Shown piece by piece: positions 9,251 through 17,676 of a stretch of DNA of 64,000 nt. The notes below the pieces were generated by a model that ran no database searches, had not been told where the DNA came from, and worked only from the letters and a program-made list of their open reading frames with translations. The position numbers and the translations under genes were made by a program. Each line of letters begins with the position of its first letter. The first letter of the stretch is position 1. The stretch is from JBFLYN01 sp040756655 (GTDB lineage: Bacteria > Bacillota > Sulfobacillia > UBA8153): contig JBFLYN010000013.1 in assembly GCA_040756655.1 (NCBI GenBank), positions 1 to 64,000 of the forward strand, written 5' to 3'.

Positions 9251-9483
9251 TCCGGGTTTCGGTCATCTTCCACTTGACCCTTGCCAGGTACTCGCCCAAT
9301 GGGGCCAGGTCTGAGGTTATCGAGCTGGCCCCGGGCCACGACCTCGGGGCACTGCTCGGGCAGCTGGGGATCCCGCCGACCTTGGGTGCGGTGGTGCTGG
9401 TGAACGGGCGGCGGGCCGGCTCCGGGGTGATACTGCAGGACCAGGACCGCGTGGACTTGATGTTGCCCCTGACCGGCGGCTAG
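9247..9483 (+). CDS. MoaD/ThiS-family sulfur carrier
   Basis: A 78-residue ubiquitin-like protein ending in Thr-Gly-Gly, the C-terminal di-glycine that is adenylated and converted to a thiocarboxylate. MoaD proteins donate sulfur for the dithiolene of molybdopterin or tungstopterin. Overlap of its ATG with the stop of the aldehyde ferredoxin oxidoreductase gene suggests it serves cofactor synthesis for that enzyme. Such an AOR-linked MoaD is a known gene arrangement. No MoaE or MoeB homologue is seen beside it. Confidence 0.9.
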   Translation: MIRVSVIFHLTLARYSPNGARSEVIELAPGHDLGALLGQLGIPPTLGAVVLVNGRRAGSGVILQDQDRVDLMLPLTGG

Positions 9484-9548
9484 GACCGGGCCATAAAAGG
9501 GCTCTGCTGGGACAGCCTGGCCTTGGGGGCGGACGGGGGCTGGTTGAC

Positions 9549-10226
9549 TTATCGTGTTCCCGCCCTCAGAAACTCCCCGGCCCGCGTCCAGTAATGCTCG
9601 CGGACGGCCGCCATGGCTTCTGTAGGGTTTCGCTGCCTCAGCACCGCCAGGATGGGCTCATGCCGCTCTGCCATGGTTTCCGGCCCCCTGCCGAACAGCA
9701 CGGCGATACCGACAAAGACTGCACCAATGGCAGGGTCCATGGCCCTAAAAGCGTCGGTAAGCCGCCCGTGACCCGACAAGGAGCAGATATGACCATGGAA
9801 GGCCAGGTCAAGCGCAAGCGCCTGGCTCATGTTGTCCCCGGGGCGCAGCGCCCGCATATCTCCGATCAGCCCGGCCAGGTAATCAAGGTCGTCATCGGTA
9901 ACGGTGGAGGCCATAAGCTCCACAGCCATCTGCTCGAGCGCGGCCCGGAGGGTGTATATTTCCCACGCATCTAAAGGGGATAGCTCCACTACCATAGGCG
10001 TGTGATGAGGGTCGTGGACCACCAGTCCCTCTTGGACCAGCTGCCAGATGGCCTCGCGGACCGGGCCCCGGCTCACACCGATCTTTTCTGCGATGTCCCC
10101 GGCCTTCAGCTTGGTGCCGGGCGCGATTTCACCCTTGAGGATGAGGTCCCGGAGCATGGAAGCGATCCGGTCTTTCATCACGAACTTCATCTTGCCAAAA
10201 TCGTTATTAAGCACTCCCAGGTCCAC
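9549..10226 (-). CDS. GntR-family transcriptional regulator with FCD domain (second copy)
   Basis: About 225 residues, winged helix plus FCD domain, convergent with the AOR-MoaD genes. It is a clear paralogue of the regulator at 6810: both carry VSRGPVREAIWQLVQEGLV and a DPHHTP motif followed by DAWEIYTLR. The metal-binding pattern is visible in DLAFHGHICSLSGHGRL and RHEPILAVL. The GTG at 10226 is chosen because AAAGGAGG lies just upstream; a longer frame begins at 10265. The pair brackets the AOR operon and may reflect local duplication, with each copy sensing a different pathway intermediate. Confidence 0.92.
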   Translation of the reverse strand: MDLGVLNNDFGKMKFVMKDRIASMLRDLILKGEIAPGTKLKAGDIAEKIGVSRGPVREAIWQLVQEGLVVHDPHHTPMVVELSPLDAWEIYTLRAALEQMAVELMASTVTDDDLDYLAGLIGDMRALRPGDNMSQALALDLAFHGHICSLSGHGRLTDAFRAMDPAIGAVFVGIAVLFGRGPETMAERHEPILAVLRQRNPTEAMAAVREHYWTRAGEFLRAGTR

Positions 10227-10346
10227 CACCTCCTTTCTCGGCTGGGTGAAGCGGCCCAACAGCATAGAACCCTTGGACCGCTACGACATCTTAGGCATAG
10301 TTACCCCAAAATCCTCCCGCGGCCGGCGCAGTATACCGGGGTGATA

Positions 10347-10373
10347 CAGAAAAACCGGCCACAGTGGCCGGTT
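10347..10373 (-). terminator. Intrinsic terminator on the minus strand
   Basis: AACCGGCC (10353-10360) and GGCCGGTT (10366-10373) form a perfect 8-bp stem around ACAGT. Read on the minus strand the stem is followed by a run of T. It would end transcription of the minus-strand ABC ATPase fragment to its right. Confidence 0.7.
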
Positions 10374-10387
10374 GACCCGTTTCAGCC

Positions 10388-10568
10388 CGGGCAGCCAAGT
10401 GCACACTCCCGTCCGCAAGCTGTCACCGGGCCAGCGCATCCGGTGCGAGATCGCCGCAGCGCTCATGCACTCGCCCCGGTTGATCTTCCTGGACGAACCC
10501 AGCATCGGCCTGGACATCACCGTCAAGCAGAAGGTCCGCGAGCTCAACAAGGCGACCGGGCTAACTAC
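10388..10568 (+). pseudogene. ABC transporter ATPase, C-terminal half, inverted fragment
   Basis: This plus-strand piece encodes the second half of an ABC ATPase nucleotide-binding domain: the ABC signature in KLSPGQRIRCEIAAALMH, the Walker B block LIFLDEPSIGLD and a few following residues up to about GLTTL. It has no Walker A and no start of its own. The missing first half lies immediately to the right on the opposite strand (10565-11011). The two fragments join to one continuous domain only if this piece is flipped, so an inversion of about 180 bp with loss of the C-terminal end is inferred. Related intact proteins are NatA-like ATPases of ABC-2 exporters. Confidence 0.75.
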
Positions 10569-11011
10569 TCTCCGATCTCGAAAAGATCCACCAGGTGATC
10601 ACGCTGGCGCCGGTAGGCACTGGATTCCAGCTCGTAGATCCTGGCCGGCAAGGCAAAAGAGTCCAGGGGGGCCAGGTGAAACCAGAGCTGGGACTTTTGC
10701 CCAAAGACGGTTCCGATGTAGAAGGCAAGGTCAGTCCGCTCCTGCCAGGGTACGCGCCCTAGGACGCTGGCGGTTCCGGCGGAAGGGTGGAGGATGCCAG
10801 AGAGCATTTTGATGGTGGTGGACTTGCCTGCCCCGTTGGGTCCAATGAGGGCCAAAGCCTCTCCCTCGTCCAGGGCGAAGCTGATGTCCTTGACCGCTTC
10901 TACCTGCCGGTAAGTGGGGGCAAAGAGGGAAGCTACGGCCTGTCGTCAGCCGGCCTTTCTTGCCTTCACCCGAAACACGCGCCTGAGGTTCTCGACGACG
11001 ATGGCACGCAC
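10565..11011 (-). pseudogene. ABC transporter ATPase, N-terminal half (broken gene)
   Basis: The minus strand encodes the start of a NatA-type ABC ATPase: an N-terminal strand region, VEAVKDISFALDEG, Walker A GPNGAGKST, LSGILHPSAGTASVLG and the Q-loop region FGQKSQLW, ending at VDLFEIGE. GTG 11011 is a likely original start. One in-frame TGA interrupts it after about 23 codons (KARKAG, stop, RQAV). The domain stops at the junction with the inverted C-terminal fragment. No permease remains beside it. The gene cannot make a working ATPase. Confidence 0.78.
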
Positions 11012-11076
11012 CAGGCTAACCCCTCTCAGACCTTTGACCCATGATAATGCTGGGGAGCAGGAGACGTGTCAAGGCT

Positions 11077-11997
11077 CTAGGCACCTGTCCGCCGGTGGAA
11101 CCCAACGGCCAGCCGGCCAGGCTGCAGGTGGCGCCCTCCCGCCAGTATGCCGATGGCGCCCAGGATGAGGAGGCCACCGCTCAACTGCCCAAGCAGCATG
11201 GTCTCACCCAGGAGGGCGTAGGCCAGAACCAACCCCAGCAAAGGCTCAGTGGTGCTGGTGGTTATGGTGTGGGTGGCCGGGAGCAGCCCAAGGCTGCGGA
11301 GATAGAACCAAAAGGGCAATACGGTGCCCAGCACTCCAATGCTGCCCACGGCCAGGGCGGGAGTCGTAGCTGCCCATGCCGGATCCAGGCGCCAGGGTGG
11401 GCGGTACAAGGACCAGAGCAGGGCGCTCACCAGCAGGACGTAGGTGAGCACCGTCACCGGGTGGCTGCTGGAGAGCCTCCGCCGGCTGAACACGGTGTAG
11501 GCGGCAAAGAACCCGGCCGCCACCAGGCCACTGCAAAGCCCCGCCGGGCTGATGGCCAGCTGCCGGTAAGACCCGCCCGTGGCAAGTAGGAAGATCCCGG
11601 CGGTAGTCAGGGCCAGGGCCACCGCCGTGCGCCGGGTAAACGTTTCTTCCCGCGTAAGGGAACCCCATACTGCCACCAGCACCGGCGCCAGGTACTGGAG
11701 AAACACGGCAGTGGCCACGTTGGTGTGACTGATGGCGGTGAAGTAACTAAACTGCATGCCGGTGTTGGCAAATCCCAGCACCAACAAGGCCCCCAGCGAC
11801 GACCGGTCCAGGATGAGCTGTCGGCGGTTTGTGCAGGCCAAAGCGAGCACCAGGACGCCTGAGGAGATCCAAAGCCGCAACGCTACCAGGTCTGCCGGCT
11901 GCAGGCCCTGGTTAAAGAGATACTTGGCCAGCGTGCCACAGCCGGCCCACAGGGCCGCGGCAGCAAGGGCGTACAAGTAACCGGCATTCTTCATCAT
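11077..11997 (-). CDS. EamA/DMT-family transporter
   Basis: About 306 residues with ten predicted membrane segments arranged as two EamA repeats, the second starting near the LAISPAGLCSGLVAAGFFAAYTVF region. RhaT/EamA proteins export amino acids or related metabolites. The Glu-Pro motif in TTSTTEPLLGLVLAYALLGE near the C-terminus is typical of the family. The start may be ATG 11997, ATG 11994 or TTG 12003; none has a strong ribosome binding site. The gene is divergent from the PII-like/antiporter pair. The substrate cannot be inferred. Confidence 0.9.
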   Translation of the reverse strand: MMKNAGYLYALAAAALWAGCGTLAKYLFNQGLQPADLVALRLWISSGVLVLALACTNRRQLILDRSSLGALLVLGFANTGMQFSYFTAISHTNVATAVFLQYLAPVLVAVWGSLTREETFTRRTAVALALTTAGIFLLATGGSYRQLAISPAGLCSGLVAAGFFAAYTVFSRRRLSSSHPVTVLTYVLLVSALLWSLYRPPWRLDPAWAATTPALAVGSIGVLGTVLPFWFYLRSLGLLPATHTITTSTTEPLLGLVLAYALLGETMLLGQLSGGLLILGAIGILAGGRHLQPGRLAVGFHRRTGA

Positions 11998-12074
11998 TCG
12001 CAATCCATTTGACGTCTTTGGCCCGTATCCTGCAGCCGGGATCGGGAAAGGATCCCGGCGAGGGGGGGTGGGCC

Positions 12075-12437
12075 ATGGCCTGGGCGCTCTTTTTAGTCCT
12101 CACAGAAATCCACAAGGTACCGGAAGTACTGTGCGAACTCAAAAAGGCGGGTGCCACCGGTGCCACGGTGGTGGAAAGCGTGGGCACCGGGCAGTCTCTA
12201 CCGCAGCCACGCTCGCCTTTCTTCTCCGGGTTAAGAAGGTTGGTTGAGGGGGACCGTCCCCACAGTGATACGGTGATCTCGGTGTTGCCCAACGACGACC
12301 TTCTAGAAAAGGCCATAAGGGCAGTGGAAGCGGTGGTTGACTTCGGTCGCCCCGGCACAGGCCTGATGTTCACAGTGCCTGTACACCGGGTTCGCGGCGC
12401 TGAGTTCAACCTCCCCGGCGCCAAGGGCGACTGCTAA
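12075..12437 (+). CDS. PII-like signalling protein
   Basis: A 120-residue protein resembling the nitrogen regulatory PII fold: an N-terminal beta strand with hydrophobic pattern (ALFLVLTEIHKVPEVLCELKKAGATGATVVES), a variable loop in the position of the T-loop, and a C-terminal strand-helix (LLEKAIRAVEAVVDFGRPGTGLMFTVPV). ATG 12075 follows GAGGGGGG. Its stop overlaps the start of the antiporter gene in TAATG. PII-like proteins that sit next to transporters usually bind a nucleotide and adjust transport, so it probably regulates the antiporter. The ligand is unknown. Confidence 0.75.
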   Translation: MAWALFLVLTEIHKVPEVLCELKKAGATGATVVESVGTGQSLPQPRSPFFSGLRRLVEGDRPHSDTVISVLPNDDLLEKAIRAVEAVVDFGRPGTGLMFTVPVHRVRGAEFNLPGAKGDC

Positions 12438-13624
12438 TGGGAGTCCTGGTGGGACTGGGGCTGATGCTGGCCGCGGGATTGGCCGGTGCCCGCATTAGTA
12501 CGGCGCTACGGCTGCCCGCGGTGACCGGGTATCTCCTGGTGGGCATGATCCTCGGGCCGGCCGTGACCGGGCTGCTGGCAGCCGGCGTCCTGGCCCAGTT
12601 CGGTCCCTTCAACGATTTTGCCTTGGGTCTTATCGCGTTTGGCATTGGACGGGAGTTGGACCTTTCCTACCTGCGGCGGGTCGGGTCCTCCGTGCTTTAC
12701 CTTGCCGCCGTCCAGGCCCTGGTGCCGGTTGTGCTGGTGACGGCTACCCTTTTCTTGGCGGGTCTTCCTCTTGCCGCTGCCCTGCTGTTGGGAGGCATCG
12801 CGGCCGCTACTGGCCCGGCCGCCACCATCGCAGTCATGCGGGAAATGCGGGCCGACGGCCCCCTCACTCGTACCCACGTGCTGGTGGTGGCCCTGGACGA
12901 CGTCATGGCCGTGCTCGCTTTTGGGGTGGCACTGCCCTTGGCCGACGCGCTCCGGGCCGGGTCTGACGGCCGGGCGCTGCTGCACGCGGCAAGTGCCCCG
13001 GTGCTCCACATTGCCGGTTCAATGACCCTGGGGGTGGTGGCCGGCCTGGCACTGGGCTTGACGTCCCGGCGGCTGCGTGGGGAAGGAGATCTGGCCACAT
13101 CGGTGGTGGCCCTCATGGCCCTGGCTACCGGGCTGGCAGGAATCTGGAGATATTCCCCGCTGCTGGTTATGCTCGTAGCCGGTGTCACCGTTGGCAACCA
13201 GCTGCGTCCGCGCCGGGGCTTGTCCCGGCTCCTGGACGCCCTGGCGCCGGCCGTGCTGGTGGCGTTCTTCGTGATGGCTGGAGCCAGCCTCCGCCCGGCA
13301 GCGGTGGTAAGAGTGGGAGCCATCGGCATCCTGTACATCCTGGTGCGCTCCGCCGGCAAGTTGCTCGGCTCCATGCTGGGCGGGTTGGCCACGGGCATCC
13401 CCCCGACGGCTCGACGTTACCTTGGCTTCACCCTTTTGCCCCAGGCAGGCGTGGCCATCGGCATGGCGGTCATGGTCCGCGGGCATTTCCCCGAGTTAGG
13501 AGAACTTGTGCACACCGTGGTGCTGGGGGCGGTGGTGGTATACGAACTCACCGGTCCGCCTTTCACCAGGTTTGCAGTGTTGAAGGCGGGAGAGGCGGGT
13601 AAAGGGGCAGATCCCCTGGTCTGA
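12437..13624 (+). CDS. Cation:proton antiporter, CPA2/Kef type
   Basis: A 395-residue integral membrane protein with a long series of hydrophobic segments and the sodium/hydrogen exchanger fold. Family motifs include LPAVTGYLLVGMILGP (first helices), GGIAAATGPAATIAVM and a buried Asp in VVALDDVMAVLAFG that matches the ion-binding acidic residue. It lacks the cytosolic TrkA-N domain of full Kef proteins. Start ATG 12437 overlaps the stop of the PII-like gene by one base, so the two are coupled and the PII-like protein may supply the missing regulatory part. Confidence 0.92.
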   Translation: MGVLVGLGLMLAAGLAGARISTALRLPAVTGYLLVGMILGPAVTGLLAAGVLAQFGPFNDFALGLIAFGIGRELDLSYLRRVGSSVLYLAAVQALVPVVLVTATLFLAGLPLAAALLLGGIAAATGPAATIAVMREMRADGPLTRTHVLVVALDDVMAVLAFGVALPLADALRAGSDGRALLHAASAPVLHIAGSMTLGVVAGLALGLTSRRLRGEGDLATSVVALMALATGLAGIWRYSPLLVMLVAGVTVGNQLRPRRGLSRLLDALAPAVLVAFFVMAGASLRPAAVVRVGAIGILYILVRSAGKLLGSMLGGLATGIPPTARRYLGFTLLPQAGVAIGMAVMVRGHFPELGELVHTVVLGAVVVYELTGPPFTRFAVLKAGEAGKGADPLV

Positions 13625-13889
13625 CCGGACACTGGTATGGTGCCCGGTGCCGGGGCCACTCCGATGGCCCCTCAGGTACGGCCGGGACTTGAGCCACCTG
13701 ACATCAACTGGTGCCACGGGCCGGGCAAGAACGGCGGTTCACCCCGGGAAGAGAGGCGAAGGTGCAAGAGCCGGTGGGTGCTGGCAGCGGCCTTTCCGGC
13801 CCGGGGTAGGTGATTTGCTGCCCAGCGGGACCAACGAGTACGGCCACTGCGCACGCGCTGCCACCACTCAAGATCCCTGCAAAAACCCC

Positions 13890-13918
13890 TTGACGGGCGA
13901 AACTACCAATATTATATA
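13890..13918 (+). promoter_or_regulatory. Sigma-A type promoter
   Basis: TTGACG at 13890-13895 and TATATA at 13913-13918 are separated by 17 bases, in an AT-rich pocket just before the hemerythrin gene. A TATTAT overlaps the -10. AGGAGGG follows at about 13937. The preceding 13625-13889 contains no supported gene; a 7-bp GGGGCCA/TGGCCCC hairpin at 13652-13671 may end the antiporter transcript. Confidence 0.7.
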
Positions 13919-13951
13919 ACCAAGTAAGGTAGTTAATAGGAGGGATTTGCC

Positions 13952-14743
13952 ATGGCGGTGAGAGAGGAACTCAAGGCACAGGAGATCACGGGAAGAGAGC
14001 ATGTGGAGGAGACACGTGAGCGCGCTCGTGAGTTCATCAAGAGCGTGACTCCGCTTGAGCTGTCCTTGGCCGAACAGGCACTCTTGGCCGAAGGCTTGAC
14101 CGACCACGACTTGCGGGATCTTTGTGGTGTCCACCTGGAGGTAATCGGCGAGAGCATAAAAAAGAGCCAGGCGGCCTTGCCCCAGGGCCATCCTGTGCAT
14201 ACGCTCATGGAGGAACACCGGGTGATCCTCGGGCAGCTGGAGACCACGGCCACTGCCCTGGCCAAGTTGGGCACCGGAGACCCCGGCCGCGACCTGGAAC
14301 TACTCGGCGTGATCAACGTAGCCCACCACCTCCGCGAGACGGAAAAGCACCACCAGTGCGAGGAGAGGGCCCTGTTCACGGCCATGGAGCGGCATGGCAT
14401 CACCGGTCCTCCCCGGATCATGCGCGCCGAACATGACCTCCTGCGCCCGAAGAAGCGCCAGCTGGAGGCTGCAGCTGCCCGGGCCGACTTGGACCTGGTC
14501 GAGGAAGCCGGGGAGTACCTGGTGAAGGAACTGAGCGAACACATCTACAAGGAAGACGACATCCTGTACCCGGCAGCCGTGGACGCCATACCGCCCTACG
14601 CGTGGGTGGAAATCAAGGAGCAGTGTGATGCCATCGGCTACTGCTGCTTTACCCCCGGGCAGCGGCAGACTGCGGTGGGAGGGCCGGTTTTCGGCCCTCC
14701 GTCTCATCCTCCCGGCAAGATCCACTTCAGCATTGGGACTTAA
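13952..14743 (+). CDS. DUF438/hemerythrin HHE-domain protein
   Basis: A 263-residue protein. Residues 1-75 resemble the DUF438 N-terminal domain (TPLELSLAEQALLAEGL); residues about 85-215 form a hemerythrin-like four-helix bundle with candidate iron ligands in HPVHTLMEEHRVI, HHLRETEKHHQCEE, MRAEHDLLR and LSEHIYKEDDILYP. Such proteins bind a di-iron centre and sense or handle oxygen or nitric oxide in anaerobes. Related proteins end near the conserved DAIGYCCFTP, but here the frame runs on for about 30 Gly/Pro-rich residues through a strong inverted repeat, so the original stop may have been lost. A clear promoter lies upstream. Confidence 0.85.
   Translation: MAVREELKAQEITGREHVEETRERAREFIKSVTPLELSLAEQALLAEGLTDHDLRDLCGVHLEVIGESIKKSQAALPQGHPVHTLMEEHRVILGQLETTATALAKLGTGDPGRDLELLGVINVAHHLRETEKHHQCEERALFTAMERHGITGPPRIMRAEHDLLRPKKRQLEAAAARADLDLVEEAGEYLVKELSEHIYKEDDILYPAAVDAIPPYAWVEIKEQCDAIGYCCFTPGQRQTAVGGPVFGPPSHPPGKIHFSIGT
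14678..14700 (+). terminator. Terminator-like hairpin inside the hemerythrin gene end
   Basis: GGAGGGCCG (14678-14686) and CGGCCCTCC (14692-14700) form a perfect 9-bp stem around a GTTTT loop. It lies within the last 25 codons of the upstream reading frame, after the point where homologues normally end. There is no T run, so termination efficiency is uncertain. Confidence 0.45.
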
Positions 14744-14790
14744 GTCCCGATGAAACAAGTGTAAGGACAGTCCGGGGGGGTCTGGTGTTG

Positions 14791-17676
14791 ATGTCCAAGC
14801 TCGGGAACCAGAGCACAGAGCGGCAGGCGGAAAACCAGGCGCTGCATACCTTGGTCAGGCTGGCCCTGGGCCTGGGGGCTGATTCGGCCGGGGTGTTTGT
14901 CAAGGACCCGCATCATGGCCACTGGCAACTGGCAGCCTGGGCCGGGCCGCCCCTGGTTGGCGGTGCCGACACGGCTGCACTGGTTGGTGCCGCCCAGAAG
15001 CCCTGGTTCAGTGACCCCGGCCACGTTCCCGCTCAAGCCGGGATACCCCTGGCAGGCCCAGGGGAGGCCGCAGGCGCGCTGATCATGCAAAGGTACGGGT
15101 CCGTACCCTTTGACGCAAGTACGGTAGTGCTGCTGTCGGCGCTGGCCAGGCCGATTGTGCCCGGTGAAGAAGAGCTGCCGGTAGAAGCAGTGCTCGGCGA
15201 TGTAGAGCACGGCGTGATCCTGGTGGATGGCCGGGGCCGGCTGCGCCGGCTGAGCCCGGCCATGTGCCGCCTCATCCATGGTACCCTGGATAGTCCGGCT
15301 GGTCTTTGTGCGGTGAAGGATGTACTGAAGGCCCGCTTTCTCCATCCTGGAGTCCTGGTCCAAGAGCTGGACTTTCTTGCTGCTCCATCCTGCGAATCCC
15401 GATCCGTCGAGGTGGTTTCCCTGGACCCGCCCGGGGTTTTCCGGATCTACACCGGGCCTTTGCTGGACGTTGCCGGCCAACTGGCCGGACGGGCCCAGGT
15501 CTACCAGGACATCACCTCGCAAAGGGAAAACCAGATGGCTGTAGTGATCCGGGCCGGTATGGAGATAGCAAGAGAACCGGGCCTGGCTTCTGTGCTGTCC
15601 CGGCTGGCCGGGGTCCTGGATTCCCAGGTATCCGTGGACTGGATGTGCCTGGTCGTGGCGAGCGAAGGCGCGTGGGAGACCTGTGCCGCCTGGGCCAGGC
15701 CGGGTCTGGGTAAGGTCCATTGGCCAGGACCTGGTGAAGCCGACATTGGCAGCACAGAGACGACGGTGGTTACCGGGCTTGCCTGCGGCGAACTGGCCAA
15801 GGCCGGCCTGGCGGCGCTGGCCCGGGTACCGCTTTGGCATAAGGATGGCATCGTCGGTTACTGGTACCTGGGCAGTTGGGATAGACTGGCCTTTGAGGGG
15901 AACCAGGCTCACATCCTGGAGCCCATCGCGGGCCTTCTGGCGGGAGCCGTCCACGCCTCTTTGGTCTACCGCGAGGCCGATGGCATGTACCATGCCACCA
16001 TCCAGGCGCTGGCGGCCACGGTGGATGCCCGAGACCGCTACACCATGAACCACTCGGCCAACGTCAGCCGGTACGCCGGGGTCATGGCCCGGGCCATGGG
16101 TCTTCCTCCTAAGGAGGTCCAGAAGATCGAACACGCCGGCCTAGTTCATGACATCGGCAAAGTGGGGATCCCCGACCGTATCCTCAACAAGCCCGGTCGC
16201 CTGGATCCGGCGGAACGAGCAGTGATGATCACCCATTCGGCGGCCGGCGCTGCCATCCTGGAACGTGCGGGTTCTCTCCGGGAACTGGCTCCCCTAGTCC
16301 GCCACCACCACGAGTGGCACGGAGGGGGCGGGTATCCCAGCGGCCTGGCCGGTGACGATATTCCCATTGGCGCCGCCATCGTGGCTGTGGCCGATGCCTT
16401 TGATACCATGACCTCTTACCGGGTGTACCGGCCGGCCCTCTCATTGGACCGGGCCATGGCCGAACTCAGGCGGTGCACGGGCGAGCAGTTCCACCCACTG
16501 GTGGTGGAGGCCCTGTCCCAGGGCATCCAGGAAGCCCAGGAGCGGAGGGAACCCTGGGTGGCCGAACTCGAGTTTCGCACCGAACTGCCCGCGTGGGTCC
16601 AGTCTTCCAGCCATACGCTGGTAGAGCAGGGGTTGCCCGCCATCACTCCCAAAGAGCTAACGGTCCTCCTGCGCATAGGTGAGGAACTTATGCGCCTTTT
16701 GGACCTAAGCCAGTTACTTACGCATGTTCTGGACATCATCCGCGATGAGATGGGCTACTACGACGTGGGCATTCTGCTCTTGGACCAGCACGCACGGGAT
16801 ATGGTGGTGGCGGCTTCAGGAGGGACCTTCACCGAGTATGCGGGCGTGCGCCTGCCCGAGGGCACGGGCATTGCCTGGTGGGTGATGGAGCACGGCCTGG
16901 CCCAGAACGTGCCGGACGTGACCCGTGACCCCCGCTTCTACCAGCCAGAAGGGACCTGGGCCCGGGGTTCGGAGGTGTACGTACCCCTGGAGAGCCGGGG
17001 GCACCGGCTGGGTGTGCTGGTAGCGGCCAGGAAGGAGATCAACGCGTTCCGCCAAAGCGACATCAGAATGCTCACAGCGGTGGCCGCCCACATGGCCGGG
17101 GCCATTCAAGTAGCCCAGCTGCACGAACAGGTCAAGCTGTCGGCCGCCACCGACCCCCTTACCGGTTTGTACAACCGCCGGTATTTTATGCAGCGGTTGG
17201 AGGAGGAACTGGCGCGTGCCCGTCGTCACGGGCGGGTGCTGGCCGTGGCCATCCTGGACCTTGACCACCTCAAATGGATCAATGACAACTTCGGGCACCT
17301 GGTGGGTGATGAGGTCTTGACCCAGCTGGCAGACCACCTGCGGGTTGCCACCCGGCTGGCCGACACGGTGGCCCGGTTCGCCGGCGACGAGTTTGTCATC
17401 CTCATGCCCGAAACGGACCAGGAGGGCGGCCAGACCTGCCTGGCCAGGCTGGCCCAGGCATGGGCAGGGAAATGGGTAAATGCCGGCAAGGAGGGGCTGG
17501 TGCCGGTCCCGGGCATCACCCACGGCGTGGCATCCTACCCGGTCGATGGTGATAGCCCGCGGGAGATCATCGCCCGGGCCGACGAAAGACTGTTGCAGGC
17601 CAAGCATCGCGGCCGGGCCCAGCTGGCGTCCGCAGCTTTGCCAAAAAAGAGGACTTCAGGGTCAAACCACGAATAA
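14791..17676 (+). CDS. Multidomain GAF/HD-GYP/GAF/GGDEF cyclic-di-GMP signalling protein
   Basis: About 961 residues. Order: a poorly conserved GAF/PAS-like sensory region (1-390), HD-GYP phosphodiesterase (about 400-570, with HDIGK near 453 and the GGGYPSGLAG block near 513), a second GAF domain (about 620-770), and a C-terminal GGDEF domain (from about 787) with DPLTGLYNRRYF and the active-site loop AGDEF near 865. AGDEF is a variant compatible with cyclase activity. The protein therefore carries both degradation and synthesis modules for cyclic-di-GMP, in the less common order with HD-GYP first. No membrane segment is obvious, so it is probably cytoplasmic. ATG 14791 follows a G-rich site; GTG 14785 is an alternative. 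Confidence 0.93.
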   Translation: MSKLGNQSTERQAENQALHTLVRLALGLGADSAGVFVKDPHHGHWQLAAWAGPPLVGGADTAALVGAAQKPWFSDPGHVPAQAGIPLAGPGEAAGALIMQRYGSVPFDASTVVLLSALARPIVPGEEELPVEAVLGDVEHGVILVDGRGRLRRLSPAMCRLIHGTLDSPAGLCAVKDVLKARFLHPGVLVQELDFLAAPSCESRSVEVVSLDPPGVFRIYTGPLLDVAGQLAGRAQVYQDITSQRENQMAVVIRAGMEIAREPGLASVLSRLAGVLDSQVSVDWMCLVVASEGAWETCAAWARPGLGKVHWPGPGEADIGSTETTVVTGLACGELAKAGLAALARVPLWHKDGIVGYWYLGSWDRLAFEGNQAHILEPIAGLLAGAVHASLVYREADGMYHATIQALAATVDARDRYTMNHSANVSRYAGVMARAMGLPPKEVQKIEHAGLVHDIGKVGIPDRILNKPGRLDPAERAVMITHSAAGAAILERAGSLRELAPLVRHHHEWHGGGGYPSGLAGDDIPIGAAIVAVADAFDTMTSYRVYRPALSLDRAMAELRRCTGEQFHPLVVEALSQGIQEAQERREPWVAELEFRTELPAWVQSSSHTLVEQGLPAITPKELTVLLRIGEELMRLLDLSQLLTHVLDIIRDEMGYYDVGILLLDQHARDMVVAASGGTFTEYAGVRLPEGTGIAWWVMEHGLAQNVPDVTRDPRFYQPEGTWARGSEVYVPLESRGHRLGVLVAARKEINAFRQSDIRMLTAVAAHMAGAIQVAQLHEQVKLSAATDPLTGLYNRRYFMQRLEEELARARRHGRVLAVAILDLDHLKWINDNFGHLVGDEVLTQLADHLRVATRLADTVARFAGDEFVILMPETDQEGGQTCLARLAQAWAGKWVNAGKEGLVPVPGITHGVASYPVDGDSPREIIARADERLLQAKHRGRAQLASAALPKKRTSGSNHE

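Noticed and set aside
14740..16134. Open frame of 464 codons on the minus strand
   Set aside because: It overlaps the sensory half of the HD-GYP/GGDEF protein and shows no recognisable domain; it is a GC-driven shadow.
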